DNA of 64,000 bases from assembly GCA_004431415.1 (NCBI GenBank), contig QPMI01000127.1, forward strand, positions 242,415 through 306,414. The letters run 5' to 3'. The notes beneath the pieces were generated by a model, which saw only the letters and a list, made by a program, of their open reading frames with translations, had not been told where the DNA came from and ran no database searches. The translations under genes and the position numbers were made by a program. Positions 32,525 to 43,450 of this stretch are shown piece by piece; position 1 is the first letter of the stretch, and the number at the start of each line of letters is the position of its first letter. This DNA comes from Cyanophora paradoxa (Eukaryota; Glaucocystophyceae; Cyanophorales; Cyanophoraceae).

Positions 32525-33670
32525 GGCTGCGGCGCCGTCCACCTTCTTCATATCGTCGGTTTTCTTTGCGGCAGGTTTCTTCTCGACATAGGGCGGCTCG
32601 GGCACTTCGACGATGATCGAGGCGCTCACGGGACCCTCGATGAAGACCGGCACCTCCTCCAGCTTGGGGTCCCCCTTTTTCTCCTCCGCCGTCGGCTCCC
32701 TGAAGTACACGCGGAGCGCGGAGACCGAGAAAGAGTTCCGCCCCGGCACGTCCTGGAACCCGCTGACGGGCGCGGGCCCCGTCCACTGGTACATCCCCTC
32801 GATGGACCCGCCCTCCCCAGGCTCCACGAGTCGCGGCGTCCCGTCCTTGGCGACGTCGGGGAGCCCGTTGATGTAGACCCTGAACGCCTGGGTCAGCGAC
32901 GGCGTGCCGTCCGATGCCGGTTCGCTCCAGGTGAGCCGCACGGTCGGGGCGACGAAGTCCTCCGCCTTCTTCGACCGGGAGCCCCGCGAGACGACCTCGC
33001 CGCGCAGCCCCGTGGGGGGGTTCGGTGGCAGCCCCCACACCTCGCCGGCGACCGCGACGCGTGACCCCGCGCCCCGGCTCGCCCGCGACGCGACCTGGAG
33101 CGTCGACGTGTCCTTCGTGACCTGCTCCACCATGGCCTTCGTGAGCGCGAGGCGCCTCTCCGTGTCCGCCTGCATCTGCAGCGTCTCCCGCCACCTCTCC
33201 TGCGCCCAGTCCAGGGCGTACTGCGCCGACTCGGCGTACGCCTCGCTGTACAGCACCCCCTCGCGGGCGCGCTGGACGTTCTTCTGTCTCACTTCTTCGC
33301 GTGTGATCATCGCGGTGTCCTTCAGCACCTGCCAGCGCCACGCCCGCATCCGGTTCAGTTCCGTCGTCAGGGCGTCCCAGTTCACGGGCGGCAGCGCTGC
33401 CACCTCCGCCTGCCGCGCCACCAGCGCCTGCCTGGGCGAGGGCGCCACCCGCGCCGCGACGAGGCCGCGTTCGAACGCTTCGAGCTCCTCCTCCACGTCG
33501 ATCGGCTCGCCCCCCGCCGACGCCGCCCTCGTGGCGGCCGTCGGGCGGGGGCCTGGCGCGAGCTCGGATCCCTCCGGTGCTGCTCGGGTCGCCGACTTCA
33601 CCGCCACGTAGATGGCCGCGGCCGCGCCCGCCGCGACGGCAAGCGCGATCGCCGCCTTCCGGCCGTCCAT
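32492..33670 (-). CDS. Membrane-anchored protein with fibronectin-like domain
   Basis: 392 residues from the ATG at 33670. An N-terminal hydrophobic helix (AIALAVAAGAAAAIYVAV) is followed by a long helical, coiled-coil-like region (residues about 60-195), and then a beta domain beginning VRLTWSEPASDG and containing AFRVYINGLP, like a fibronectin type III fold. The end is Lys/Ala-rich (KKPAAKKTDDMKK). It could be a virion surface or tail-associated protein. GATTTTTCTCTG lies upstream of the start. Confidence 0.6.
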   Translation of the reverse strand: MDGRKAAIALAVAAGAAAAIYVAVKSATRAAPEGSELAPGPRPTAATRAASAGGEPIDVEEELEAFERGLVAARVAPSPRQALVARQAEVAALPPVNWDALTTELNRMRAWRWQVLKDTAMITREEVRQKNVQRAREGVLYSEAYAESAQYALDWAQERWRETLQMQADTERRLALTKAMVEQVTKDTSTLQVASRASRGAGSRVAVAGEVWGLPPNPPTGLRGEVVSRGSRSKKAEDFVAPTVRLTWSEPASDGTPSLTQAFRVYINGLPDVAKDGTPRLVEPGEGGSIEGMYQWTGPAPVSGFQDVPGRNSFSVSALRVYFREPTAEEKKGDPKLEEVPVFIEGPVSASIIVEVPEPPYVEKKPAAKKTDDMKKVDGAAASAATKAAKAL

Positions 33671-33699
33671 GGGGTGGCCTACTGGGAAACAGAGAAAAA

Positions 33700-34671
33700 T
33701 CACCCCCTGAATTCCCAGAAGCCGGGCGGCAGGTGGGGCCGGGAGAGCTCCTCGAGGGCATCCAAGATGTCGTCCTCCAAGAATCGCAAGGCCCCTCTTT
33801 TCTGAAGATCGAGCATCACTCGCTCCAGGTTGTCCTGCCAGTCGCTGTAGAGCCGAGCGAGCGACCCCGCACCCGGCTGCCGTGGCGCCGGCATCGCCCA
33901 GAAGTGTTCGTCCGGGTACCCGTACCGACTCGCCAGCGAATCGCCCTCCTCGCTGAACACGTTGCCAAGCCCAGCCATCAGCCCTGCCTTCATCGCCTGG
34001 GCGATGTCGCCCGGCGTCGTGGTGTCGACAACCGGGCCCTCCGGTCTGATGAGAACGAAAAGCACACCCGGCTTGAGCGGACACCGCCCCTCCGAGCGAG
34101 AGATTGACCGGAAGAATGCGTACCGGATCAATCTATCCTTGAGGTCGAATACGCTACCGGGCCCGTCGGAGAACTGCTGCTGAATGGACAGAACCAGGTG
34201 AAAATTCGTGCATATTGAGTTCTTCAAAAGGCTCTCGCCCTCCACCATCTCGGCCATGGTATGGTAGTGTTTGTGCGTGTAACGCGGACCCTGCTGTCGC
34301 ATAAAGTCAACGAGCATGTCTGGCCAGAAGCGGTCGACAGTGACGAGGCGTATCCAGGGTATGAACGCCTTCAGCCTATGCACCAAGTAGGCCTCCACAA
34401 ACCCCTTCCCCGTGCTGAGGGAGAGAATGCGAAACGGTTCAAGGTGACCGGGCCGACCGAGGGTCTCGACGATGCGACTCGGGATAGCCTTGATGGCTTG
34501 GGTCGCCATCCACTCCAGCCGCTCCGCCAGGCACCTCTCCCCCGGCGGACTGCAGTGATCTGTCATGTGGGTGAACCCGTCTCTCAGCCATTTAGTCTGA
34601 ACCGGCCCCTGGACCCAGTCGAGCGCGAGGGCCGGCGAGGGCGTGAGCGAAGTCAGGCGGTTCATTCTCAT
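33700..34671 (-). CDS. Possible SAM-dependent methyltransferase
   Basis: 323 residues. Residues about 80-115 (FRILSLSTGKGFVEAYLVHR, then IRLVTVDRFWPD) have the order of a Rossmann methyltransferase: a strand, a Gly-containing loop that is poorer in Gly than usual, and a second strand ending in an acidic residue. Later strands (HLVLSIQQQF; GVLFVLIRPEGP) would complete the sheet. No motif IV identifies the substrate, so the call is tentative. Codon use is A/T-richer than that of the capsid or fibre genes. It is the last gene of clear viral style before the tandem repeat. Confidence 0.4.
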   Translation of the reverse strand: MRMNRLTSLTPSPALALDWVQGPVQTKWLRDGFTHMTDHCSPPGERCLAERLEWMATQAIKAIPSRIVETLGRPGHLEPFRILSLSTGKGFVEAYLVHRLKAFIPWIRLVTVDRFWPDMLVDFMRQQGPRYTHKHYHTMAEMVEGESLLKNSICTNFHLVLSIQQQFSDGPGSVFDLKDRLIRYAFFRSISRSEGRCPLKPGVLFVLIRPEGPVVDTTTPGDIAQAMKAGLMAGLGNVFSEEGDSLASRYGYPDEHFWAMPAPRQPGAGSLARLYSDWQDNLERVMLDLQKRGALRFLEDDILDALEELSRPHLPPGFWEFRG

Positions 34672-34689
34672 CTACATTGAGAACATTTC

Positions 34690-34920
34690 TGCGAACCTAT
34701 AAGACTCTAGACTCGAACATGAAGCCCAATGAATCATCACAGGCTACCGAGGATGCAACTTTCAAAGCCTACGTACTCTAACATGAAGCCCGATCAATCA
34801 TTTCAGGCTTCCAATGCAACTTTCAAAACCTACAGACTCTAAAAAAATCTCGAACATGAAGCCCAGTGCGAAATCATCATGGGCTACCGAGGTTGAAACT
34901 TTCAAAACCTAGCCTGCGTA
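34690..34920 (+). repeat. Three-unit tandem repeat at the virus-host switch
   Basis: Three imperfect copies of a 60-80 nt unit: each has GACTCTA or TACTCTA, then AACATGAAGCCC, then AATCAT(C/T), then GGCT(A/T)CC, and ends AACTTTCAAA(A/G)CCTA. The units start at about 34,705, 34,775 and 34,840. The stretch is A/T-rich and non-coding. It separates the compact viral genes from the first gene with host-type introns. No target-site duplication can be judged from one end. Confidence 0.7.
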
Positions 34921-34998
34921 GAAAACTGTAACAAACGTCATCCGCTGCTGCCGCCCTATGCATACATCATGGGCAGCCAGAAGGCTGCAGCAAAAATC

Positions 34999-37283
34999 TC
35001 ACTCGTCGCTCCACTCGCTGCCCGTGTCGTCGGTGCCGGCGACCGACGAGTCGGTGGGCGACGGTGCCCGGGCGCGGAGGGTGCGCTGGGCCTCCTCGGC
35101 AGCGCGCTTGCGCTTCTTCTCCTTTCCCCGGAGATTGCACTTGTCCCTTGTCTCCCGCTCCTTCTCAAAGTCTATATTCGTGTCGATCAGGGAGAGCTTC
35201 TTGGCCTCCCGGAGCACGGCTCCGAGCGCGGTCTTGGCCGTCTTCTTGAATGTCTCGCCCTTGGCCATCTCGCGGAACTCCGCGTCGCAGTCGAGGACCA
35301 CGGGGGTGACTCCGTTGTAGACATTGAAGGCCTCGTAGATCGACCACGCCATGTGGGAGAGCGGCTTTCCGCGGTACCGTGCCAGCGCGGGCTCGAACAT
35401 CTTCGGCAGGAGAACGTCGACGGGCTGCCGCCCCTTGTCGTCGGGGTGCGGCGGCATGCGGTAGTCGACCACGTCGCGCGAGCCGAGGAACCGCTTGTCG
35501 GCGTACTTGGCGATCTGGCCCTTGATCGCGCGATCCGCCCCTTTGATGAAGAGCGCCATTCGCATGGGGTCGCTCATGTGGCGGTGGCGGGCCTGGATGC
35601 TCGCCACGCAGGCCAGCCACAGGCGATAGGACTTGTTCTTATCGACAGACGGGAGGGCCCTGCCGGGGTCCGGGGGGGCGCCGTCGTCCTTGCCGTCCTC
35701 GCCGCCTCCCCCGTGGACGTAGCCGATGCTGTCGCCGAGCGCGGCCATGAACTCGCGGGGCTCGGTCGCCGTGCCGTGATCCCCGCACGTGAGAATCCAT
35801 GCGCCGAGGCGTGTTTTCTGCTTCGGAGAGTGCTTCTCCATCACGAAGGAAACGACCCCGTTGATATCCTTGAAGTTCTTCACCACCAGCAACTCCTCGT
35901 CGCGCTCGATTGACACGGCCGTCCAGAAGAAGTCCAGCACGCCGTGCGCGGTGACAGACGGATCACAGCGGAGAATGAAGAGGCGAGGACCGCCGTGGTG
36001 GCTGAGGGCCGTCTCGATGGCGAGCACGACCCCCTGTCGCCGCCCGGGCTGCTCGGCCAGCCGCCGGGCGCAGTGCCCGGTCCTTTCCACGGCTGCGAAG
36101 ATTCTGTCGTAGAGGTTGTCGCCGACCTTGGCGTTCGCCTCTGCACGGAAGATCTCGACCGCCGTCGCACCGGCCGCCTTCGCGACCCTGTTGAGGGTGC
36201 CGGGGTTGACGCCGTTCGTCGCCTCCGAGCCGAGGTTGCGACGGCCCGACGTGCCACTGGCGTAGCGGGGGACGCGATCCCTGGCCGCCTCCATGACCTT
36301 CCCCGGCGACTCGACGACGTTAACGTTGTCGTTCAGCACCGAACTCAGGACCTGGCCGCGCGGTCGGCTTCGAGGGCGGGCACGGGCCGGCGGACACAAG
36401 CGCGCACCGAGAAGAACAGGGCGAGACGAAAATGCTTCGCACTCAAACTGCCCCTTGGGGCGTCGATGGTGGCGGACTGAACGGCGGGGGGAGGGGAGAG
36501 CGGCGTGTAGCGAGGGATGGTCCGAATCTCGGCCGCCCAGATATCCCAGGGGCTGTCGGCGCTGGGGGGGGTGCCGTCGAGGTAAAGGAGGCCGGTCTCG
36601 CGCTTCGCGCCCGCAACGGCACGGGCGAACTGCAGGAGCGCAACGTCGACGTTCGGGACGTCCAGGCCTTTTCCGCCTGCGAGCACAGCGTCACCGGCGG
36701 ACACGGGCGATGGCGGGCGGCACGGGACACCTTGCGTGCACCGCATTACGGCGGCCATAACGTGACAGCATATGTTGACGACGTGCATATGCGCACTGCG
36801 CGCCACCGCCGGATTCCGCTCCAGTCCGTGCCCGATCGCCTCCGCGACGACGGGCCAGACTGCCTCGGCGAAGACCTTCGCGTATCTCGCCGGCTCGATG
36901 AAATCCTCCCCCGCCGCGGGCCGGATGGCCGGAACCGCGATTTGGACGGACCCGGTGCTGGAAATGCGCGACGGGCGTCAGGCGGGGCGGGCGGGGCGCG
37001 CGGGCGGGGCGCACCCGCGGGGGAACGTTAGCGTGGCGGCGATCCTGTCCTGCTCGACCACGACGGACATGCAGCCGACATCGCCACAGACGCGCTTGTG
37101 TGCGGCGCAGTGCTTGGCGGCATTGCCGATGTATGTATCGAAAACGTCGTCCGCCAAAAGGCGCCCGTATTGGCATGCGTCGGGGGCGGCGTATAAATCC
37201 TTGAGGTCCGTTTCTGCGAGGAACACCTCCTGGAAAAAGCGGGGCTGCATGCAAAACGGCGGCGTCAGCTCGGTGGCGCACAT
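34999..37283 (-). CDS. Multi-exon algal-type gene of unknown function
   Basis: Exons read: 37283-37015, 36957-36408 (with a likely further intron at about 36,740-36,685) and 36351-34999. The introns at 37014-36958 (57 nt) and 36407-36352 (56 nt) begin GTGCGC and end CAG, and both joins keep the frame. The product is about 700 residues. The first exon has Cys/His-containing segments (CAAHKRVCGDVGCMSVVVEQ). The middle is mixed alpha/beta. The end is basic then acidic (GKEKKRKRAAEEAQ ... GSEWSDE), like a nuclear protein or a mobile-element protein. No family is recognised. Introns of this type are absent from the viral half. Confidence 0.55.
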
Positions 37284-37527
37284 GCGCGAGATTATCTACT
37301 TCCCCGAGTGCTGCGCGCTCACATCGTGCCCCGTGTGCGGCGACACGCGCGCGACGGCGCTGCCCCGCGTGCTAGAGATGGCTATGGCGCCGGAGTTCCG
37401 GCAGTGGCTCCGCCGGTACGCGCACGATAACGGGCTGGCGGCGGCACGCGGGCGCGCGGGCGCTATGATCCGCGACCAAGTCCTAAGCGAGGGCGGGCCC
37501 GAACCCGGAGCGCACCTCGATCATTGA
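37282..37527 (+). CDS. Small ORF divergent from the 37283 gene
   Basis: 81 residues with CPVCGD near the N-terminus and a helical middle (LEMAMAPEFRQWLRRYAHD). It overlaps the start of the opposite gene by 2 bases. It may be an exon of a longer gene; only one CxxC pair is present, so a zinc finger is incomplete. Low support. Confidence 0.3.
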   Translation: MREIIYFPECCALTSCPVCGDTRATALPRVLEMAMAPEFRQWLRRYAHDNGLAAARGRAGAMIRDQVLSEGGPEPGAHLDH

Positions 37528-38583
37528 AGCCGCCGGCGAGAACGGCTCCTGGATGGGCGTCGCCGGCCGAGGCACGCGCGCCGGTGCGGGCCGCATGGGA
37601 GGCAGGAAAGCGGGCGGGCCGTGCTGCAGCAGCCGCGGCTCGCGGCTGAAGTCCTGCCACATCGGGCTCGCGCGCGCGGGCCAGCCCTGCGCGCGCGGGC
37701 GTGGGTTTCGGCGCGCGCGGCGCGCGCGGCGATCGGCGCGCGCGTGCGCATGCGCACCAGCTGGTTCGTCGCCATCATCGCCGCCTCCCGCCCGCCGCCT
37801 TCGCCGCGCGCCGCTGCGCCTACGCTACGCGCCGCAATCGCGAGACGCGAACTGGAGTGATTGCCAGAGCGATGGTTCTGGAAGCGCCCAGGCCTCCGAC
37901 TCGGGAGCGATTATTATGAGGGAAGTACCCACGCACTCGATCCAGGGGTGATTCATCCAGCTCGACAAAAAAACCTACACTCGGCGGCCGATTCGCAGGC
38001 ACGGGTCCGCAAAGATTGCGCCGGATCCGCAACGGCGCCAACGGCTCACATCCATGGTCGTGGACTATGCATATGCAGCTAGACTCCAACGATTCGTCGC
38101 CGCCGCCGGCACGCGCCCGGTCCACTAACATGTACTTTCGAGTCGCCTGAATGCCTGTTGGATACTAGGAGCCCGCCGGCCCGAGAGTCTCCGAGTCGGA
38201 GCTCGAGAGCAATAATTGCAATTATGTCGCCAGGTGACCGTCGAAATTGTATTTTCAAGCAATTAATGCGTATAATTAAGTTAAAACTCAAATTATTATT
38301 ATTATTGGGGTACGCAATTATTGATATCCGAGTCGCTTCGATGTCAGTGCGCTGTAAAATTAATAAAAACAATTACGAGCCCGAGTGTCGCAATTAACCG
38401 CACTTACCCCGCAACAATTAACCGCACTTACCCCGCAACACGAAAAATCGAACGCATGGCCCCGGTCCATGATCACATGGCCGCCCGTCACCGTCACCGG
38501 CGAACCGGCCATCTGCCAGCGGACCGGCCATCTGCCGCGCCGGCCCTCGATCGGGGCGCCCTCTCCCGCACACACACATTATC
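37528..38583. other. Intergenic region without a supported gene
   Basis: GC-rich on the left (GCGCGC-rich around 37,680-37,745), then increasingly A/T-rich; a TTATTATTATTATT tract lies near 38,293. A direct duplication, CAATTAACCGCACTTACCCC, occurs twice at about 38,391-38,435. I see no gene I can support. Confidence 0.5.
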
Positions 38584-39335
38584 ATGAAGAGCTGCGTCGC
38601 GATCGGCCTTGAGGAATGCGAGCGCGATTTGGCGCGGCTGCATTTTGACATGTCGGAGGGCGCCGAGTCGCGCACCCGAGCGCTCGGGGTCGACCTGGTG
38701 GAGCTGGCGACCCGTCGCGCAACCGACGCGGAGGCCAGGGCGGCCGCCCTGGAGGTGGTGCTCCGGTCCGAGGAGGCGGCCGGCCGCGCGTGCGCCCTCG
38801 CGGCCAAGGCCGCCGAGGAGCGTGCGCGCAACGAGCGCAGGCGCGCGGACAAGCTCGCGGCGCAGGTCGCCGCGGGCGCGTCCGCCCGCGCGGACCTCGA
38901 GGGGCGCGTCGCGGAGCTGCGGGCCGTGGTGGCGAACCTGAACGGCGAGATCGCGCAGCTGCACGCGCGCCTCCGGCGCTGCCCGCCCCCGTCGAAGGCG
39001 CCCTCTCCCGCGGCGCCCTCGGGCTTCCGCCGCTGTGCGGCCGGCGGCGGCGCCGAGCCCGGCGAGGCGTGCACGTCCTGCCACGAGGCGCCCGCGGCCG
39101 GGCGCCCTGCTGGATGTTCCAGTGCGAGCGGCACCTGCTCTGCGACGCGTGCCACGGCAGCCAGCGGCGGCTCGCGGCGCACTACGACGCCGCGCTCGGC
39201 CAGCACCGCCAGGCGGCGCTTGCGCTCGCCGTCGCGGCGGCCTCGTCCCACGGGCCCCCGGTCCGCCCGCCGCCGCCCTTCCCGCCGCCGCCCACGGGCC
39301 TCCTCTTCGCGGCGAGCCCGTGCCCGCACGCCTGA
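38584..39335 (+). CDS. Coiled-coil protein with RING-like zinc finger, one frameshift
   Basis: Residues 1-135 form a long Ala/Arg/Glu coiled coil. A cysteine cluster follows: CTSC in the first frame, then, after a one-base shift at about 39,100-39,110 (a CCC run), CWMFQCERHLLCDACHG in the other. Together these give the C-x2-C ... C-x-H-x3-C-x2-C order of the first part of a RING finger. A Pro-rich end follows (PPPPFPPPP). Most likely an intact host gene with one missing base. Confidence 0.5.
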
Positions 39336-39412
39336 GCCGCCCGTCGCGATCGGCGGCCGCGGGCGGAGCGCGCGGCGCCAAGGTTTCGCGCTCGTCTAGC
39401 GAGGGCCGAGGC

Positions 39413-39652
39413 ATGAGCACGAGCGGGGCGCCCGAGTCGCCGCGGGCCGAGGCGCTCGAGTCCCTTAGCGGCGCCGCGTGGGACCTCGCCGTGCTGGCGC
39501 TCGACTTGGAAGACTGCGCCGAGGACCGCCAGATCGCAGAAGTAAACAGGCTCTCGTGCCTTCTTCACAGTATTTGGACGACGCTAGAGGCAGCCAAGGC
39601 AGCAGAGTCGCGCGTAGTGCTAGAGGCAGCCAAGGCAGAGTCGCGAGTGTGA
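39413..39652 (+). CDS. Small helical protein
   Basis: 79 residues from the ATG at 39413. Almost wholly helical; the last 26 residues contain a short duplication (LEAAKAAESRV, LEAAKAESRV). No family is recognised. It lies about 80 nt after the previous gene in the same direction. Confidence 0.4.
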   Translation: MSTSGAPESPRAEALESLSGAAWDLAVLALDLEDCAEDRQIAEVNRLSCLLHSIWTTLEAAKAAESRVVLEAAKAESRV

Positions 39653-39747
39653 ATTGAATATATAAGTATTTGCGATCAAACAAAGCCACGAATATAAGCC
39701 AAACTGACTGAGTTATTTACACTGCACAACTCCTAGCTAGAGGCTGC

Positions 39748-42700
39748 CTACTCGTCGAAGTCCCCGGCGGCCGCCTCGGCGGCCATCGAGAGCAGCGCCT
39801 CTGCCACGTCCCCGGCCGCGTCGCCGGCCTCGCTGGCGGCGTTGGCCAAGGTGTCGGCGTCGGCGTCGCCGTCAACGGCGTCGGCGTCGGTGAAGAAGCC
39901 GTCGTCGTCCGACGGCGGGGCGGGGCCGAAGCCGGGGTTGTGCCGCTTGTAGCGCTGCGAGGCCTCCACGATCTTCTTGAAGTCGGCAGCGACCGCAGCA
40001 GAGTCGGCCGCCACGGGCGCGAAGTTGGGGATGTTGTAGCGCGTGAAGAAGGCCGACTCGAGATCGTCGATCGTCTGGCGCCACCCCGCGACCATCTCCT
40101 CGGTGATGTCGCGCAGGGCCTCCTCGGCCTTGTCGCACGCCCCGCCGGCCTCGAGCTTCTTCAGGAGCGCCGTCTTCTCCTTGGGCTTGCAATCGGCAGC
40201 CGCGAGGCGCTTCTCAATCACGGCGCGGGCGTTCGAGATGGCCTTCTCGAAGTTCCGGAGCGGGCGCGCGACGGCCAGGAACTCGGCGCGCTTCTCGGCG
40301 ACGAGCTTGCGGAAGTCGTCGACGTGCCGCGCGCGGCTCGGCAGGGTGTCCTTCTGCGCGCCGCGGAGTCAGGCGTGCGATTGAGCGCGATTGAGTTCAG
40401 CCGCGCACCTCGAGTTCCTTGGCGTTGAACTTGTAGCCCTTCTGGACGGCGCGGGCCCACGCCTCCTCGTTCTTGGCCTTGGTCTCAGCGCCCTTGCGGT
40501 TCGCCTCGCGCCGCTTCTCGGCCTTGGCCTCGGGCGTCAGCTCCTCGGCAGAGGTCTTCGCGCGCTTGCGCTTGGGGCCCTCGGTCTCGGTCGCGTGGTC
40601 CGACTCGGCCGCCGGCTCGGGGTCCGCCGCCGGCTCCGAGTCGACGTCCATCGCCTCGGGCTCGGGCGCGGGCGCCGCGGGCGCCGCGCGCGGCGGCGCC
40701 GGGCGCCGCGGGGTCGCCAGGCCCGCGGGGCGGGCCGGGGCGCCGGCGGGGCTGCTGCTGCTGCCAGCGGCGCCGGTGTGCGCGCCGAGAAGGCGGCAGA
40801 CGCCCATGTACGCCGCGTGCGGCGGCCGGCGGCTCACAAAGGCGCGGTGGATGCGGGTCTTGACGAGAACGATTTTCTCGGGCACGATGCCCTCCTCGAC
40901 GAGGAACTTGATTGAGTCCTCCTTGATATCGGCGATGACGCTCTTCACGATTCCTTCCGCGTCCATCTGTGCCACCTCCTGCTTCGAGTAGAGCCGGAAA
41001 ATGACGTCCAAGAACGTGTCGTCGAACGCCTTGATCGCGCGGGCCCGCAGCATCTTGGGGTCGACGTACGCCTTGGCGATCTGCGGGAAAGTGAGCCAAT
41101 TGAATGAAATTGAACCGATTCAGTCGCGCGGCGCACCGTCAAGCTGGCAGCCTGCAGCCGAGCCTTCGAGCCGCAGCTGAACAGGAGGGGTTCGTAGTGC
41201 CACCGAGCTCGCGGTTGGGCTGGACGGTCGTGCCGAACTTGCTGTTCAAGACCTTGCCGCCGGCCTCGCCGGTCTGCGGCGGCCAAGTCAGCGCAGATCT
41301 AGAGGTGCCGGATTGAATAGAAATAGGTTCACCTCGGCCATAAGGGCGGCAGTCTTCCGCATGTTGAGGCGCGCCTTCGCGGCCAGGTAGCGCTCCATGG
41401 CGGCGTCGCGCGCCTTGCCCTTGATGCAGCAGTTGCCGTCCTTGTCGAGAGTGACGGGCCAGTGGACGAGCTCGCGGTTGATGGCTTCGATCTCAGTGAA
41501 CGTGAGGAGCACGTCCTGGCCGCCCAGCTTCACCTTGTACGAGCTCTCGCTGTCATTAATCATCTTCGACTCGCCCATCCCGCGCCTGGCGCGGATCTCC
41601 GTGACCTCGCCAGAGTCGTAGTCGTACTCTGCGGTGCGCTTGCAGATGGCAATGCGGGCCTTGCACTCGCGAGTCACGTAGTTCTTCGGCGCGTTGGGAG
41701 ACACAGGCTGGCTCGTGGGTATGATGGCCATGCGAAGCTCCGATGCGCACACAAGGTAGCGCTTGCCGTACTCGGCGCGCACAGACTCGTTCTCCCACGC
41801 GTCGCTGGCGACCTTCTCGAGGAAGTCCTTGCCGCCGGGCTTCTGAGTGGCCTCCCGAATCTGGCGACCAACAACGTCCTCGTCGTCGCTGGCAGCGGCG
41901 GCCGGGGCGTCGGCCGGGGCGTCGGCCGGGGCGTCGGCCGGGGCCGGGCCGGGGCGGCGGCAGCCGGGCCGGGCCGGGGCGGCGGCAGCCGGGGCCGGGC
42001 CGGCGGGCTGATCGGCCTCGACGGAATCAGAGCCGAGGGGATGAGCTGGAACGTGGGGTCGTCCGGCTCTGCGCACAACGGGAGTCAATGGGCTATTCAA
42101 ACAGACGAAAAACAGGGTTACGCACTAGGGCTCGCGGGCTTGGCGGCGGCGGGCTTGGCCGCGGGCTCGGCAGCGAACTTGGCAGCGAACTTGGCAGCCT
42201 TGGCGGCGAGCTTGGCAGCGAGACCGCCGGCGGGCTTGGCGGCGGGCTTGCGGCGGCGGGCTTGGCGGCGGGCTTGGCGGCGGCGGGCTTGGCGGCGGCG
42301 GGCTTGCGGCGGCGGCTTGGCGGCGGCGGCGGGCTCAGAGTCCCGGCCGCGCTTCACTGCCGGCAAGGCGGTGAGCGTGGGCAGGCACGCGGGCAAGGGG
42401 CGGGGCTCACAGCGGTTCAGCGGCACGTTGTCGTCGTCGTCGTCCGACGTAGAGGCCGCCGAGGCCGGCTTGCTCGAAGGGCCCGCGGCCGGCTGGCTCG
42501 AAGGGCCCGCCACAGGCGCCACGGGCGCCGCGGCCGCCGGTGCAGCCAGGCTGGGGAAGTTCAAGGGGACGGCCGCTGCGGCGCGAAAAGGTCAGCGTGA
42601 CGTCGTGCGAGAAATTTCGGCAGAGTCACGGACCCTTGGCGCGCGGGGCGGGGGGCGGGGGGCCCTGGCCGGCGGGCTCGTCCTCGATATCGGTCATGTC

Positions 42701-43048
42701 GATGACCTCGGGGACGCGGGACTGCTTGTCCTTGTCGACAAGCTGCATGACGTACGTGGCCTTGTCCGCCTGCGCCAAAGACGGACGGGAGTTAGAGGCG
42801 ATTCAATCGGCAAGCCAAGCCCCGCGCACCGGCACGGCGAGCACAAGGCCCTCGTGGTTGAGGCGGAAACAGCGGCGCTCGTCGAAGGGGAAATCGGGCT
42901 CGACGACAAACTCCTGAAGCATCGTGAAGTACGCAGAGGGCTGCGGCAAAACGGGCAAAATCAGCCAAGGCATGCGCTTTTCACCAAGGCAAAATCCCCT
43001 TACCGTGAGAGCGCCCTTGCCCTTGAGGTCGGACTTGGCAGAGTTCAT
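39748..43048 (-). CDS. Multi-exon algal gene, charged nuclear-type protein
   Basis: Well-supported exons are 40353-39748, 41080-40409 and the one ending at 41333; others lie near 41273-41205, 42068-41333, 42600-42138, 42780-42650, 42940-42835 and 43048-43005. Typical introns: 40408-40354 (GTGCGCGGC...CTGAC...GCAG) and 41332-41274. Upstream exons read FTMLQEFVVEPDFPFDERRC and YVMQLVDKDKQSRVPEVIDM. Central parts are Ala/Pro/Lys-rich with an acidic run. The last exons are helical and basic (KTSAEELTPEAKAEKRREAN) and end in an acidic tail. The repeat-rich piece near 41,900-42,000 has an unresolved frame. No family is recognised; a chromatin or RNA-associated protein is possible. Confidence 0.45.
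42120..42345. repeat. GGCGGCGGGCTTGGC-type tandem repeat in an exon
   Basis: Short GC-rich units (GGCGGCGGGCTTGGCGGCG and variants) repeated many times, coding on the minus strand for Ala/Lys/Pro and Arg/Gln repeats. The frame through this tract cannot be fixed by eye. Confidence 0.6.
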
Positions 43049-43450
43049 CTTGAGAGATCTGCGCGCAAAGGGAAAAGTCAGCCAAGTTTTGCAGCCAAGG
43101 GAAAACCGCGCGCACCGTGAGTTGCTAGCTAGCGCTGAGGCTTTGCGAATCTCGCTGGGCGAGTGGAATGAGGTTCGGAGGCCGGCGCCCGGGAGGTCAT
43201 TCGGGGGCCCAGTTCGCAGCGCCGGGAAACGCGGCCGCAGGAAAACGCGCGCGCGGCATTTCGCGCTCGCATTTTCCGGCTTCCCGCATGATCGCGCGTC
43301 ACGGTGACGCGTCACCGTCGGTGACGGCGACGCGTCCGCCGGCCTTCGACCCGTGACGGATCGGATTCATCCCCATAGCACGCTCGACGGTCGGCGCGCG
43401 TGGGGTCGGCGACGGGCCGCGCGCGTTTTTTTCGAGCGCAATGAGTGACC

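Noticed and set aside
32241..33761. 506-codon minus-strand frame overlapping the 32492-33670 gene
   Set aside because: It is Arg/Gly-rich shadow sequence. The other frame has a membrane helix, coiled coil and fibronectin-like strands.
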